Part shown: piece by piece, positions 8,488-15,573 of the stretch
Position numbering within the stretch: the first letter of the stretch is position 1
How the letters are laid out: each line of letters starts with the position of its first letter
Assembly (NCBI GenBank): GCA_046729855.1
Contig: JBKPHM010000057.1
Location: 17,762-81,761 of the forward strand
Direction of reading: 5' to 3'
DNA length: 64,000 nt
DNA from: DATHSY01 sp046729855
GTDB lineage: Bacteria > Actinomycetota > UBA4738 > HRBIN12
Notes under the pieces: model-generated
What the model was told of the DNA's origin: nothing
The model's input: the letters and a program-made list of their open reading frames with translations, nothing else
The model's database searches: none
Position numbers and translations under genes: made by a program

Positions 8488-9819
8488 ATGCCGGATGAAC
8501 CGAAGACGCGGTTCGCGAAGAACGCGGGCGTCCACCTCGCGTACCAGGTGGTCGGGACCGGTTCGGTGGACCTCCTCCTCGTGGACACGTGGGTTCACCA
8601 CGTAGAGGCCGTTTGGGAGTTCCCTGACTTCGCGCGCCTGCTGCGACGGCTGAGTTGGTTCGCCCGCCTGATCCATTTCGACCGGCGCGGCACGGGGCTG
8701 TCCGACCCCGTTCCGCTGGATGGGCTGCCAGACATCGACATGCAGGTCGCGGACGCCGCCGCTGTGCTCGATGCCGCCGGGTCACGCGAAGCCACGATTC
8801 TTGGCCTCAACGACGGCTCGCTCGTGGCGATCAAGCTTGCCGGGGCGCGGCCGGAACGCTGCCGGTCGCTGGTGCTGTTCACGCCGACGGCGAAGCATGA
8901 GATGGCCGCAGGCATGCCCATGGAAGATATCGACGTCGCCATCGAGATGATGGAGTCCGCCGCAGTGACGGGTGGGAGCGGCGTGGAGTTGCTAGCACCG
9001 AGCCGAGCAGAGGACGCGCGCTTTTCCGACCATCTCGCCCGGTTCCGGCGCCTTTCCGTCCGTCCGGGCGCTTTCGGGCACTACTACCGCCAGACAATGA
9101 CGGCGGCCGACGTGAGCGGTGAGTTGCCCTTCATCGCGGCCCCAACGCTCGTGATGAACCGCGTCGACAACCGCATCGTGACGATAGAGCAGTCACGGAA
9201 CGTGGCCTCGCTCATCCCGAACGCGAAGATGGTGGAGCTCCCCGGCCGCGACCATCTCGTGTTCTCGATGGACGTCGATCCGGTCGTGGATGAGATCGAG
9301 GAGTTCATGACCGGCGCTCGCACGGGCGCCGATCCGGACCGAATCCTCGCCACCCTCCTGTTCACCGACATCGTGGACTCGACCACGCGAGCGGCCGAGC
9401 TCGGGGACCGTCGATGGCGAGACCTGCTCGACGAGCACCATCACCTGGTTCGATCTCAGTTCGAACGCTTCGGCGGTCGTGAGGTGTCGACGACGGGCGA
9501 CGGGTTCTTCGCGAGCTTCCCGGTCCCCGCAGCCGCCGTGAGGTGCGCCTTGGCAATTGTTAACGCGGTCGCGTCGACCGGCCTTCAGATCCGGGCAGGC
9601 ATCCACACCGGGGAGGTCGAGGTGCGCGGGTCCGATCTGGGAGGGCTTGCCGTGCATATCGCTGCCCGAATCGCGAGCGTCGCGGGCAGGTCCGAGGTGC
9701 TGGTCTCCAGCACCGTTCGGGACCTTATCGCCGGCTCCGGACTCAACTTTGAGGAGGCCGGGGAGCACGATCTAAAGGGCGTTCCAGAGCGCTGGCACCT
9801 CTACCGCGTCCTACGGTAG
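8488..9819 (+). CDS. alpha/beta-hydrolase-fold protein fused to class III cyclase (tandem paralogue)
   Basis: 443 residues, same design as its upstream neighbour: hydrolase fold (1-285), then class III cyclase domain (287-443). The elbow here is GLNDG, with Asn108 at the nucleophile position, so this copy also lacks the catalytic serine, but through a different substitution. Cyclase metal residues are Asp294 (FTDIVDST) and Asp338 (TTGDG); VHIAARIAS carries the conserved Arg. ATG 8488 lies 7 bases after a TAGGCT box, so the mRNA is probably leaderless. The separate promoter and different elbow suggest that the copies respond to different ligands. Confidence 0.85.
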   Translation: MPDEPKTRFAKNAGVHLAYQVVGTGSVDLLLVDTWVHHVEAVWEFPDFARLLRRLSWFARLIHFDRRGTGLSDPVPLDGLPDIDMQVADAAAVLDAAGSREATILGLNDGSLVAIKLAGARPERCRSLVLFTPTAKHEMAAGMPMEDIDVAIEMMESAAVTGGSGVELLAPSRAEDARFSDHLARFRRLSVRPGAFGHYYRQTMTAADVSGELPFIAAPTLVMNRVDNRIVTIEQSRNVASLIPNAKMVELPGRDHLVFSMDVDPVVDEIEEFMTGARTGADPDRILATLLFTDIVDSTTRAAELGDRRWRDLLDEHHHLVRSQFERFGGREVSTTGDGFFASFPVPAAAVRCALAIVNAVASTGLQIRAGIHTGEVEVRGSDLGGLAVHIAARIASVAGRSEVLVSSTVRDLIAGSGLNFEEAGEHDLKGVPERWHLYRVLR

Positions 9820-10186
9820 GCGCCCTTCCGAGCAGGCCCTCCCTGCCGAAAGGGGCGCAAAGAAATCGGGTCTGGACCCGGCTGCCCTCCGCTAGTCGCG
9901 CATCCGCCCAAGGCGATGATTCGTCGACCCGAAGGCCCAGTGGACCAACGATGCGCTCGATCAGATGCAGAACGGACTCCTCCCCTCCGCATGGCACCCT
10001 CTCGATCCGCGGACAAGGCGCCGCATACGTAGTTCGTCGGGACGCATCAGGCGTAGGCCTTCCGCCGCCTACTCGCTAACGGCGTGGACAGCGTGTTCGA
10101 GGATGTCGCGCGCTCGCGCCTCCCCATGGCGGAGATGCTTGGGACCTGCTCGGATAGGAGTCCTCCCGAGCGGCGATACTACGCCG
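9820..10186. other. non-coding or decayed segment after the cyclase pair
   Basis: There is no convincing intact gene in these 367 bases. The first part (9843-9890) repeats the 3' flank of the first cyclase. The frame starting TTC at 9928 (FVDPKAQWTNDALDQMQ) looks coding-like but has no start and a stop just before it, so it may be a fragment. Near 10148-10171, GCTCGG and CCGAGC can pair as a hairpin just before the hsdM remnant. Confidence 0.4.
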
Positions 10187-10318
10187 ATGGCGAAGGCGAA
10201 CAGGAAGTCGAACGGGGAACCACTCGGGTTCGAGGCGACCCGCTGGGCTGCCGCCGACAAGCTCCGCGGCCACATGGACGCGGCCGAGTACATGCACTTC
10301 TCTAGCACCGGAACGTAG
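10187..10318 (+). pseudogene. truncated hsdM start fused to an M15 peptidase tail
   Basis: A 43-codon frame. Residues 1-35 (MAKANRKSNGEP, then LGFEATRWAAADKLRGHM, then DAAEY) match the conserved N-terminus of type I restriction-modification methyltransferases (HsdM), which normally continues EYKHVVLGLIFLKY. Here EY is followed by MHFSSTGT and a stop, nearly the C-terminus of the M15 peptidase at 5982 (YMHFSQSGT). The joint lies at GAGTACATGCAC, similar to both parents, so a microhomology-type recombination is likely. No other hsd gene remains nearby. The fusion is too short to be a methyltransferase. Confidence 0.65.
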
Positions 10319-10331
10319 CAGGTCAGCGGCC
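10289..10331 (+). repeat. 43-bp direct repeat, right copy
   Basis: Partner of 6678-6720: TACATGCACTTC, nine different bases of equal number, then GGAACGTAGCAGGTCAGCGG plus CC. The two copies bracket the cyclase pair, 3.6 kb apart. They could be att-like ends of an inserted block or the tails of two paralogous M15 genes. Confidence 0.65.
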
Positions 10332-10426
10332 ATAAAGTGACGCCGCTGGTGACACAAGCGTGTCATGGAACCCCCGGAGGCTCCCGTCGAACGGCGCCGG
10401 CCCATCGATGACCCGCGCGGAGTTCT

Positions 10427-10687
10427 CTAGCCTCCGCAGTTCTCGGGAATCGTGCCGCCGTTCGTGTTGAGGATGGCGGTGATCATGCCTTCGTCGAACC
10501 CGTTAGGGTTGGCTACGGATCCGGCGATCTCGAACATCCCGAACGCGGCGTTGGGATTGGTCATGTTGCACGCACCGGTGAGGCCGTAAATCGGTGTGGG
10601 TCCCGGCGTCGCCGCGGCAACGCTGTTACCTGCGCCGGTTGCGGCGAGTGCGAGGGCCGTCACGAGCAGGGTTCTGCGAACTCTCAT
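10427..10687 (-). CDS. small secreted protein, unknown function
   Basis: An 86-residue protein with a clear signal peptide (MRVRRTLLVTALALAATGAG, then ending SVAAA near residue 25). The mature part is Gly/Asn/Pro-rich, with two cysteines (GACNMTN and ENCGG) that could form one disulfide. An ideal ribosome site, AAGGAGATAC, lies upstream of ATG 10687 and rules out longer starts. I recognise no family. It lies alone in the decayed accessory block, so it may be cargo of a former element. Confidence 0.65.
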   Translation of the reverse strand: MRVRRTLLVTALALAATGAGNSVAAATPGPTPIYGLTGACNMTNPNAAFGMFEIAGSVANPNGFDEGMITAILNTNGGTIPENCGG

Positions 10688-10932
10688 TTGGTATCTCCTT
10701 CCTGTGTAGAAGCCATTTCTACTGCCACGACCCACTAGCCGCAAGCCGGAGACGCCGACGACCTCGCCGCCGTCGGCAAGGTACTCCAGCAGGTCGTCGG
10801 CCTCTGGCTCTTCCTCGTCGCCGCCGAGCCTGGGGTTCCGCGCCGTCAGGCTTGCAGCCCGTCTCGCCCTGGTTGAAGCACGGCACCGACGACATGAGCC
10901 AACTACCGTCTCGCCAGTAGAATCGGGTGCTG
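10688..10932. other. intergenic segment of the accessory block
   Basis: This stretch holds the ribosome site of the small secreted protein and no intact gene. On the minus strand about 10745-10850 reads as an acidic, coding-like run (GGDEEEPEADDLLEYLADGG) in frame with, and upstream of, the secreted protein, but with no start codon of its own. It may be the end of a deleted gene. A TAGAAT -10-like box at 10918-10923 precedes the broken ORF that follows. Confidence 0.35.
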
Positions 10933-11235
10933 ATGAAGATCTTAGAAGTTCCTGATTTCAATAACCCATACAGGCGCGTTCAGTTTGCTATGAAGGGCGA
11001 GCTGCCTAGGGTGTGGGAGGAAGATTACTCCCGGCTTCCTCAGATGGGCGAGCGCGTGTGCCTGTAGTCCACAGACGACGTAATGCCCTTTGGCTGCCTA
11101 GCTACCTGCATCGCGGTCGACGAGAGCGAGAGGGGCAATGGTACGTCGTTCCTGATCGCCAAGTTCAGGGACATTGAGGGTACGTTCTGGTACGTCTAGA
11201 AAGTGCTGGAGGAACGAGGCATCGAGGTTGAGTAG
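10933..11235 (+). pseudogene. ORF interrupted by two in-frame TAG codons
   Basis: From ATG 10933 one frame reads coding-like for 100 codons but contains TAG at 11065 and again at 11197 before ending at a third TAG (11233). Segments: MKILEVPDFNNPYRRVQFAM...ERVCL, then STDDVMPFGCLATCIAV...GTFWYV, then KVLEERGIEVE. Sense codons between stops give a plausible soluble protein with a lower GC third position than its neighbours. A TAGAAT box precedes the start. The family is not recognised. The simplest reading is a decayed foreign gene with two C-to-T (CAG to TAG) or G-to-A changes; amber readthrough is the alternative. Confidence 0.45.
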
Positions 11236-11328
11236 CGACGCGCCTCGTCGCCGGGGGTCATCGAAGCCGGTAGTCTGGGGTCCCACGGGGGCGTGGGTTT
11301 GAAGCATGTCCGGAGACGACAGCCTGAA

Positions 11329-11625
11329 TCAGCGATCCGCGACACCGTGCCCTTTGGGGAGGGGAGTTTCGGACGACCGCGTCGCCGGAACGCCCCGCGC
11401 ATCCATGAACCACCGCGTCCCGTCGTCGTCGGCGCCGAACGCGATGCCCCGCAACGAGCCCTCCTCGGCCATGCGCTTGAGGTGCTCGTGCGTGAACCCC
11501 GGCAGCAGTTGACCGGGTGCGCGTATGGATTCAAACTCGGGTGACTCCTCGAGGGCGTGGGCGACGACGAAGACGGTCTCGCGACTGATGGGAAGGCTGA
11601 ACCTCCCGACCAAGGTCGTGCGCAT
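11329..11625 (-). CDS. hypothetical protein
   Basis: A 98-residue frame with GC-rich third positions like the host genes: MRTTLVGRFSLPISRETVFVV, then LPGFTHEHLKRMAEEGSL and TRWFMDARG. No signal peptide or membrane segment is seen. There is no convincing ribosome site; ATG 11625 is simply the first start in frame. The family is not recognised. It sits between two broken genes, so it may itself be a relic. Confidence 0.45.
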   Translation of the reverse strand: MRTTLVGRFSLPISRETVFVVAHALEESPEFESIRAPGQLLPGFTHEHLKRMAEEGSLRGIAFGADDDGTRWFMDARGVPATRSSETPLPKGHGVADR

Positions 11626-11685
11626 CGCGTTCGCGCCGGGCCATGAGGTTCTCTGTGAACGGGAAGTAGTAGGTCACCGGCGTCC

Positions 11686-12609
11686 ATGGCGTCTGTGATA
11701 GATGCTGCAGCCGTCGAGGGGTGGATCCGTCCGCACGCAGAGTCGGTCCGCGGGATCGAGACCGTGCACGAGCGGCCGTGGGCGACGGTGCTGCGGGTAC
11801 CGATCGCGAACGGGAGCGCCTTGGCTCAAGGCGTGCGCACCCGTTCAGGCGTTCGAGCCGCGCCTCACGGCCGACCTCTTCGCGCGCTGGCGTGACCGCG
11901 CCCCGGAGGTTCTCGCCTACGACGAGGAACGCGCCTGGCTTCTCCTCGCCGACGCGCATCGGCCCCGTAGCCGCGTTCGGCACAATCATCCGGAAGCGTG
12001 GCTCCACGCTTTGCCGCTCTACGCCGAGCTCCAACGTGGTGAGGTCGCCCGAGTACGTGATCACCTCGCTCACGGCGTCCCGGACCTGCGGCTCGTGGGT
12101 CTCCCGGCCCGCTACGAGGAGCTTCTGCGACTCGATCTGCCGCTCGAGCGGGACGAGGTCAACCGGTTGCGGGACTTCGCACCCCGCTTCATCGAGCTGT
12201 GCGACGAGCTGGCGTACGACGTGCCGGAGACGATCCAGCACGACGACCTCCACCACGCGAACCTGTACGTACATGGCGGCCGAATGCGCGTGCTCGATTG
12301 GGGCGACGCGTCGATCTCCCATCCGTTCGCCTCCCTCGTCGTCACGTTCCGGTTCCTCGAGGAACGTACGAACCTGACGCCCGGCCGTGGTTCGCGCGGC
12401 TTCGTGACGCATACCTCCAGGCGTGGGGCCCGGGCCTCAGCGCCGCGTTCGCCCTCGCCATCCGTGTCGGCACCATCGCGCGCACGATCGCATACATCCG
12501 GGTGCGGGCCGCCCTGCAGCAGGAGGAACGACCTCTCTTCGACACCGACTTCTCGATCGTGCTGCGGCGCGCGATCGCCCAGACGCTCACGTCTCGCGAG
12601 CAAGGGTGA
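11686..12609 (+). pseudogene. aminoglycoside phosphotransferase (APH) family gene, frameshifted
   Basis: The reading moves from frame 1 (11686-11820) to frame 2 (about 11822-12370) and back to frame 1 (about 12380-12609). Pieces in order: a start with VIDAAAVEGWIRPHAES; DLFARWRDRAPEVLAYDEER and WLLLADA; the kinase-type catalytic loop QHDDLHHANLYVHGG and VLDWGDASISHPF; then PWFARLRDAYLQAWGPGL. The first break looks like one extra T in GCCTTGGCTCAAG (11819-11831); the second looks like a 4-base loss. The LLLADA-HNHPEAW junction is also degraded. An intact parent would phosphorylate a small molecule; this copy is inactive unless the shifts are sequencing errors. Confidence 0.75.
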
Positions 12610-12650
12610 CGAGGCGCTCGGGCGAGGAGCACTTCGGCAGCACCGTCTCC

Positions 12651-13217
12651 CTAGATGAAGAGCTGGATCGCCGACTCCTTCATCTCGAGCAGCGCGGTGG
12701 CCGCACCGATCGGCTCCTCGAGCCCGTCGATCAGGTCGTCCGTGGTCAGGCCCATCAGGTCCATGGTCATCTGGCACGGGATCAATCGCACGCCCATCCC
12801 CTGCGCGAGCCCTAGCAGCTCGGTCGGGTGCGGCGTCTTGTAGTCCTTCGCCAGCTTGCCCAGCATCCACGGGCCCATACCGCCGAAGTTGTAGCGCGAC
12901 AGCTTCGCCTTGGCGGTCGAGCCAGGGTTCATCACGGACAGCATCTTCGTCATCCAGTCCTTGCCGGTGATCCGCTTCTCTGGCTTCACGAGGGCGAACA
13001 GACCCCAGAACGTGAAGAACACGGACACCTCCATCCCGGAGGCGGCCGCCGTCGTGGAGAGGATCAACGTTGGCCAGACGCGGTCGAGATGCCCGTCCCA
13101 GGCGATGATCGTGATCTTGTTCTTCGTGTTCGGGCCGCCCCGCCGCTCGCGGTCGGCGAGCGCCTCGTCGATCATGGTGCGGAGCTCGGCCGCGTCGTCT
13201 GTGCGATCGGTGGGCAT
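12651..13217 (-). CDS. DsrE/DsrF/DrsH-like family protein
   Basis: A 188-residue cytoplasmic protein of the DsrE fold family (COG2210-like 'peroxiredoxin family' proteins), thought to carry sulfur or sense redox state together with TusA. It has KITIIAWDGHLDRVWPTLIL at the first strand, the insert VFFTFWGLFALVKPEKR and the motif LIPCQMTMDLMG, whose cysteine is the probable sulfur carrier. It begins 5 bases after the TusA stop, with GGAAGG as ribosome site, so the two form an operon. Confidence 0.82.
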   Translation of the reverse strand: MPTDRTDDAAELRTMIDEALADRERRGGPNTKNKITIIAWDGHLDRVWPTLILSTTAAASGMEVSVFFTFWGLFALVKPEKRITGKDWMTKMLSVMNPGSTAKAKLSRYNFGGMGPWMLGKLAKDYKTPHPTELLGLAQGMGVRLIPCQMTMDLMGLTTDDLIDGLEEPIGAATALLEMKESAIQLFI

Positions 13218-13222
13218 CGCGG

Positions 13223-13468
13223 TCAGGCCTTCCGAACCAGGTAGCGGAACCCGAGCGCGTCCGCGCTCGTCTCGAGCAGCTCGTTCCCCGAGATTCGCGC
13301 CCAGCTCGGAACATCTGAGCGCGAGCCCGGATCGGTCGCGAGGAGCTCGAAGAACTGGCCCGGCTCGGCGTCGCGCATCGCCTGGAACAGGCTGACGAGG
13401 GGACCGGGGCAGGACTGGCCACGAGCATCGACGGTCGTGACGACGGGTGCGGCCTGCGTGGTGCTCAT
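13223..13468 (-). CDS. TusA-like sulfurtransferase
   Basis: An 81-residue TusA/SirA fold protein that relays sulfur as a persulfide. It carries the hallmark DARGQSCPGPLVSLFQAM, with Cys in CPGP near residue 20. AGGAGG 6 bases before ATG 13468 fixes the start, though the frame stays open to a GTG at 13630 placed 5 bases after a TAGATT box, so a leaderless longer form is possible. Followed by the DsrE-like gene; TusA-DsrE pairs are common sulfur-relay modules. Confidence 0.87.
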   Translation of the reverse strand: MSTTQAAPVVTTVDARGQSCPGPLVSLFQAMRDAEPGQFFELLATDPGSRSDVPSWARISGNELLETSADALGFRYLVRKA

Positions 13469-13643
13469 CGGGATCCTCCTGAGGGTGCGTGCGTCCGGCG
13501 TGCCTTCGAAGCGGGTGACGGTGCCTGTCGGCGCGGCTACGAGCGGGCGCCGGGCACCCCGGGACAGCAGCATCGGCAGGGGATCATCGCCCCGACGAGC
13601 CCGCGGCAGCGTGTCCGGATCATTCGGCACCTGCAAATCTACC

Positions 13644-14078
13644 TCAGACCAGCCGCCGACGATTCGGCGGCCAGTACACGAGGCGGACGATCGCACGGAT
13701 GCTTTCCTCGTGGATCGGGCCGAAGGCCCGGCTGTCGGTGGAGCCGACCTCGGCGTCGCCCTCGATCCACCACTGGTGGAGCCCGAGGACGCGCCCGTCG
13801 GGCGCGACGTCGCCGGGCCCGGCCACGATCCTCTTGACGATCTCGAGCCCGGGACGCAGCGGATGCTGCACCACCACCACGCTTCCACGCCGGACACGGT
13901 GGCCGGACACGGCGAGCGCCCAGTCCCCGGACCGCAGCGTCGGCTCCATGCTGCGGCCCGAGATCTCCACCCGGAATGGCTTCCATCGCAGGACGGCGTA
14001 CGCGAACAGGGCGAGCGCCGCGAAGGCCCCCGCCGCCTGGCTCCATCGTCGACCCCGGTGATAGGTTGCTGAGGTCAC
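13644..14078 (-). CDS. sodX: S26 peptidase, probable nickel SOD maturation protease
   Basis: A 144-residue signal-peptidase-like serine protease. One N-terminal membrane segment (AAGAFAALALFAYAVLRW), the catalytic Ser in SGRSMEPTLRSGDW and the catalytic Lys in EIVKRIVAGPGD. It is divergent from sodN with only 24 bases between starts; in sodN clusters such a protease removes the SodN leader to free His1. The start is GTG 14078; a much longer upstream frame would overlap sodN and the GTPase gene and is a shadow. Function is inferred from family plus context. Confidence 0.85.
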   Translation of the reverse strand: MTSATYHRGRRWSQAAGAFAALALFAYAVLRWKPFRVEISGRSMEPTLRSGDWALAVSGHRVRRGSVVVVQHPLRPGLEIVKRIVAGPGDVAPDGRVLGLHQWWIEGDAEVGSTDSRAFGPIHEESIRAIVRLVYWPPNRRRLV

Positions 14079-14102
14079 CCCGTTACCCCCGAAGGAGGCG
14101 AC

Positions 14103-14525
14103 ATGTCGATCCTCGAAGCTTTGCTCAGACCACCCCGCGTCGTCCACGCGCACTGCGACGTCCCGTGCGGTGTCTACGACCCCGCGCAGGCGCGTATCGA
14201 GGCCGAGTCGGTCAAGGCGATCCAGGAGCGGTACCAGGACGCCGAGAACAAGAAGTCGGCGACCGAGTCTGTCGAGGATTACCGCACGCGCTGCCTCATG
14301 ATCAAGGAGGAGCGCGCCGACCTGGTCAAGCACCACCTGTGGGTCCTGTGGACCGACTACTTCAAGCCCGAGCACGCCCAGAAGTTCCCGCAACTGCACG
14401 AGGCCTTCTGGCAGGCGACGAAGGAGGCTGGCCTGGCCAAGAAGTCGCAGGATCCGGGGCAGGGCCAGAAGCTCCTCGACGCGATCGACGAGATCGCCAA
14501 GATCTTCTGGGAGACCAAGTCGTAA
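14103..14525 (+). CDS. sodN: nickel-containing superoxide dismutase
   Basis: Disproportionates superoxide to oxygen and hydrogen peroxide (EC 1.15.1.1). The 140-residue precursor contains the nickel hook HCDVPCGVYDP at residues 17-27: His17, Cys18 and Cys22 become His1, Cys2 and Cys6 after removal of the 16-residue leader. The rest is the four-helix bundle, with ARIEAESVKAIQERY and VKHHLWVLWTDYFKPEH. GAAGGAGG precedes the ATG by about 5 bases. A TAGGTT box at 14062-14067, inside sodX, is a candidate -10. Confidence 0.95.
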   Translation: MSILEALLRPPRVVHAHCDVPCGVYDPAQARIEAESVKAIQERYQDAENKKSATESVEDYRTRCLMIKEERADLVKHHLWVLWTDYFKPEHAQKFPQLHEAFWQATKEAGLAKKSQDPGQGQKLLDAIDEIAKIFWETKS

Positions 14526-14553
14526 CGACCCGCGCGAGCGGTACGCCGACGGC

Positions 14554-15531
14554 GTGAAGGACATCGGCCTCGTCGGCGTCCCGTTCAGCGGAAAGTCGAC
14601 GCTCTTCACGGCGCTCACGCGCGTCGGCTCGCACGGTGGCCAGGCGAACATCGCCGTCGTTCCGGTCCCCGATCCGCGCCTGGCCGTCCTCACCCAGATA
14701 GAGCGGTCGCGCAAGACCGTCCACGCCCAGGTCCGGTTCGTCGACGTGCCCGGGGGAACGTCCTCCGTGCAGGGCATCGCGAAGCTGCGCGAGGGCGACG
14801 CGCTCTGCATCGTGATCCGGTGCTTCGGCCCCGACGCGAGGCCGCCGGACGAGCTCGCGGACGTGAGCGCGGACCTGATCCTCGCGGACGCCGCCGTGAT
14901 CGAGTCGGCGCTGGACAAGGCCCGGAAGCGTTCACGCGGCAAGGAGACCGACGAGGTGCGCGCTCTTGCCCACGCCCATGAGGCGCTGACGAAGGAGGCC
15001 GTCCTGCGCGATGCCGGGCTCGCGCCCGAGGAAACCGTCCACCTCCGCGCGATCGCGCCGCTCTCGCTGAAGCCGTGGGTCGTCGTCGCGAACCTCGAGG
15101 AGGGGACCGACGTCCCGTCCGATCTCCCCGACGGGACGGTCGGGGTGTACGCCTCGATCGAGGCGGAGACCGCGGAGATGGACCCCGAGGAGGCCCGCGC
15201 GCTGCTCGACGAGTTCGGCGTCCACGAGCCCGGGCTCGACTCGGTCATCTCTGCGAGCTACCGAGCGCTCGACCTGATCACCTTCCTCACGACCGGCGAG
15301 GACGAGACACGCGCGTGGGAGGTCCGCCGCGGTGCGAAGGCGCCCGAGGCCGCCGGCGTCGTCCACAGCGACCTGGAGCGAGGATTCATCCGCGCCGAGG
15401 TGATCTCGTACGAGGACCTCGTCATGGCCGGCTCCCTCGATGCCGCCAAACACCAAGGGCTGCTCAGGGTCGAGGGCAAGGACTACGTCGTTCGCGAGGG
15501 CGACGTGATGCACATCCGCTTCGCTGTCTAG
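14554..15531 (+). CDS. YchF-like Obg-family GTPase/ATPase
   Basis: 325 residues. The P-loop GVPFSGKST (8-16) and switch 2 VDVPGG place it in the TRAFAC Obg/YchF group. The nucleotide-specificity motif appears as ANLEE, of the NxxE type seen in the ATP-preferring YchF, instead of NKxD. The C-terminus (about 240-325) is the TGS-like DUF933 domain, with GFIRAEVISYEDL and VREGDVMHIRF. It is shorter than normal YchF (about 360), so it is probably a divergent paralogue. YchF proteins act on ribosomes and redox stress; its place after sodN fits that, but this is inference. The start is GTG. Confidence 0.8.
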   Translation: MKDIGLVGVPFSGKSTLFTALTRVGSHGGQANIAVVPVPDPRLAVLTQIERSRKTVHAQVRFVDVPGGTSSVQGIAKLREGDALCIVIRCFGPDARPPDELADVSADLILADAAVIESALDKARKRSRGKETDEVRALAHAHEALTKEAVLRDAGLAPEETVHLRAIAPLSLKPWVVVANLEEGTDVPSDLPDGTVGVYASIEAETAEMDPEEARALLDEFGVHEPGLDSVISASYRALDLITFLTTGEDETRAWEVRRGAKAPEAAGVVHSDLERGFIRAEVISYEDLVMAGSLDAAKHQGLLRVEGKDYVVREGDVMHIRFAV

Positions 15532-15545
15532 GTTCGAGCCCACGC

Positions 15546-15573
15546 TTCCCAGGGAACGCTGTACATTGCAGTC
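15546..15573 (+). promoter_or_regulatory. promoter of the molybdate operon with a TTCCCAGGGAA dyad
   Basis: The perfect palindrome TTCCCAGGGAA (15546-15556) precedes TACATT (15562-15567), a -10 box whose end is 6 bases before the GTG of the regulator. The dyad lies between -35 and -10, a natural place for autorepression by the HTH-Mop protein. Confidence 0.5.

Noticed and set aside
10069..10308. 79-residue minus-strand frame ending LEHAVHAVSE
   Set aside because: No start signal; overlaps the hsdM remnant, whose homology is far clearer.
10933..11235. Pyrrolysine or selenocysteine insertion at the in-frame stops
   Set aside because: The stops are TAG, not TGA, and neither a suppressor tRNA nor a pylS-like gene is in the window; kept only as a remote option.
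13644..15248. Extended N-terminus of the sodX protease (534 residues)
   Set aside because: The extra part runs through sodN and the GTPase gene; the membrane anchor and S26 domain start at GTG 14078.
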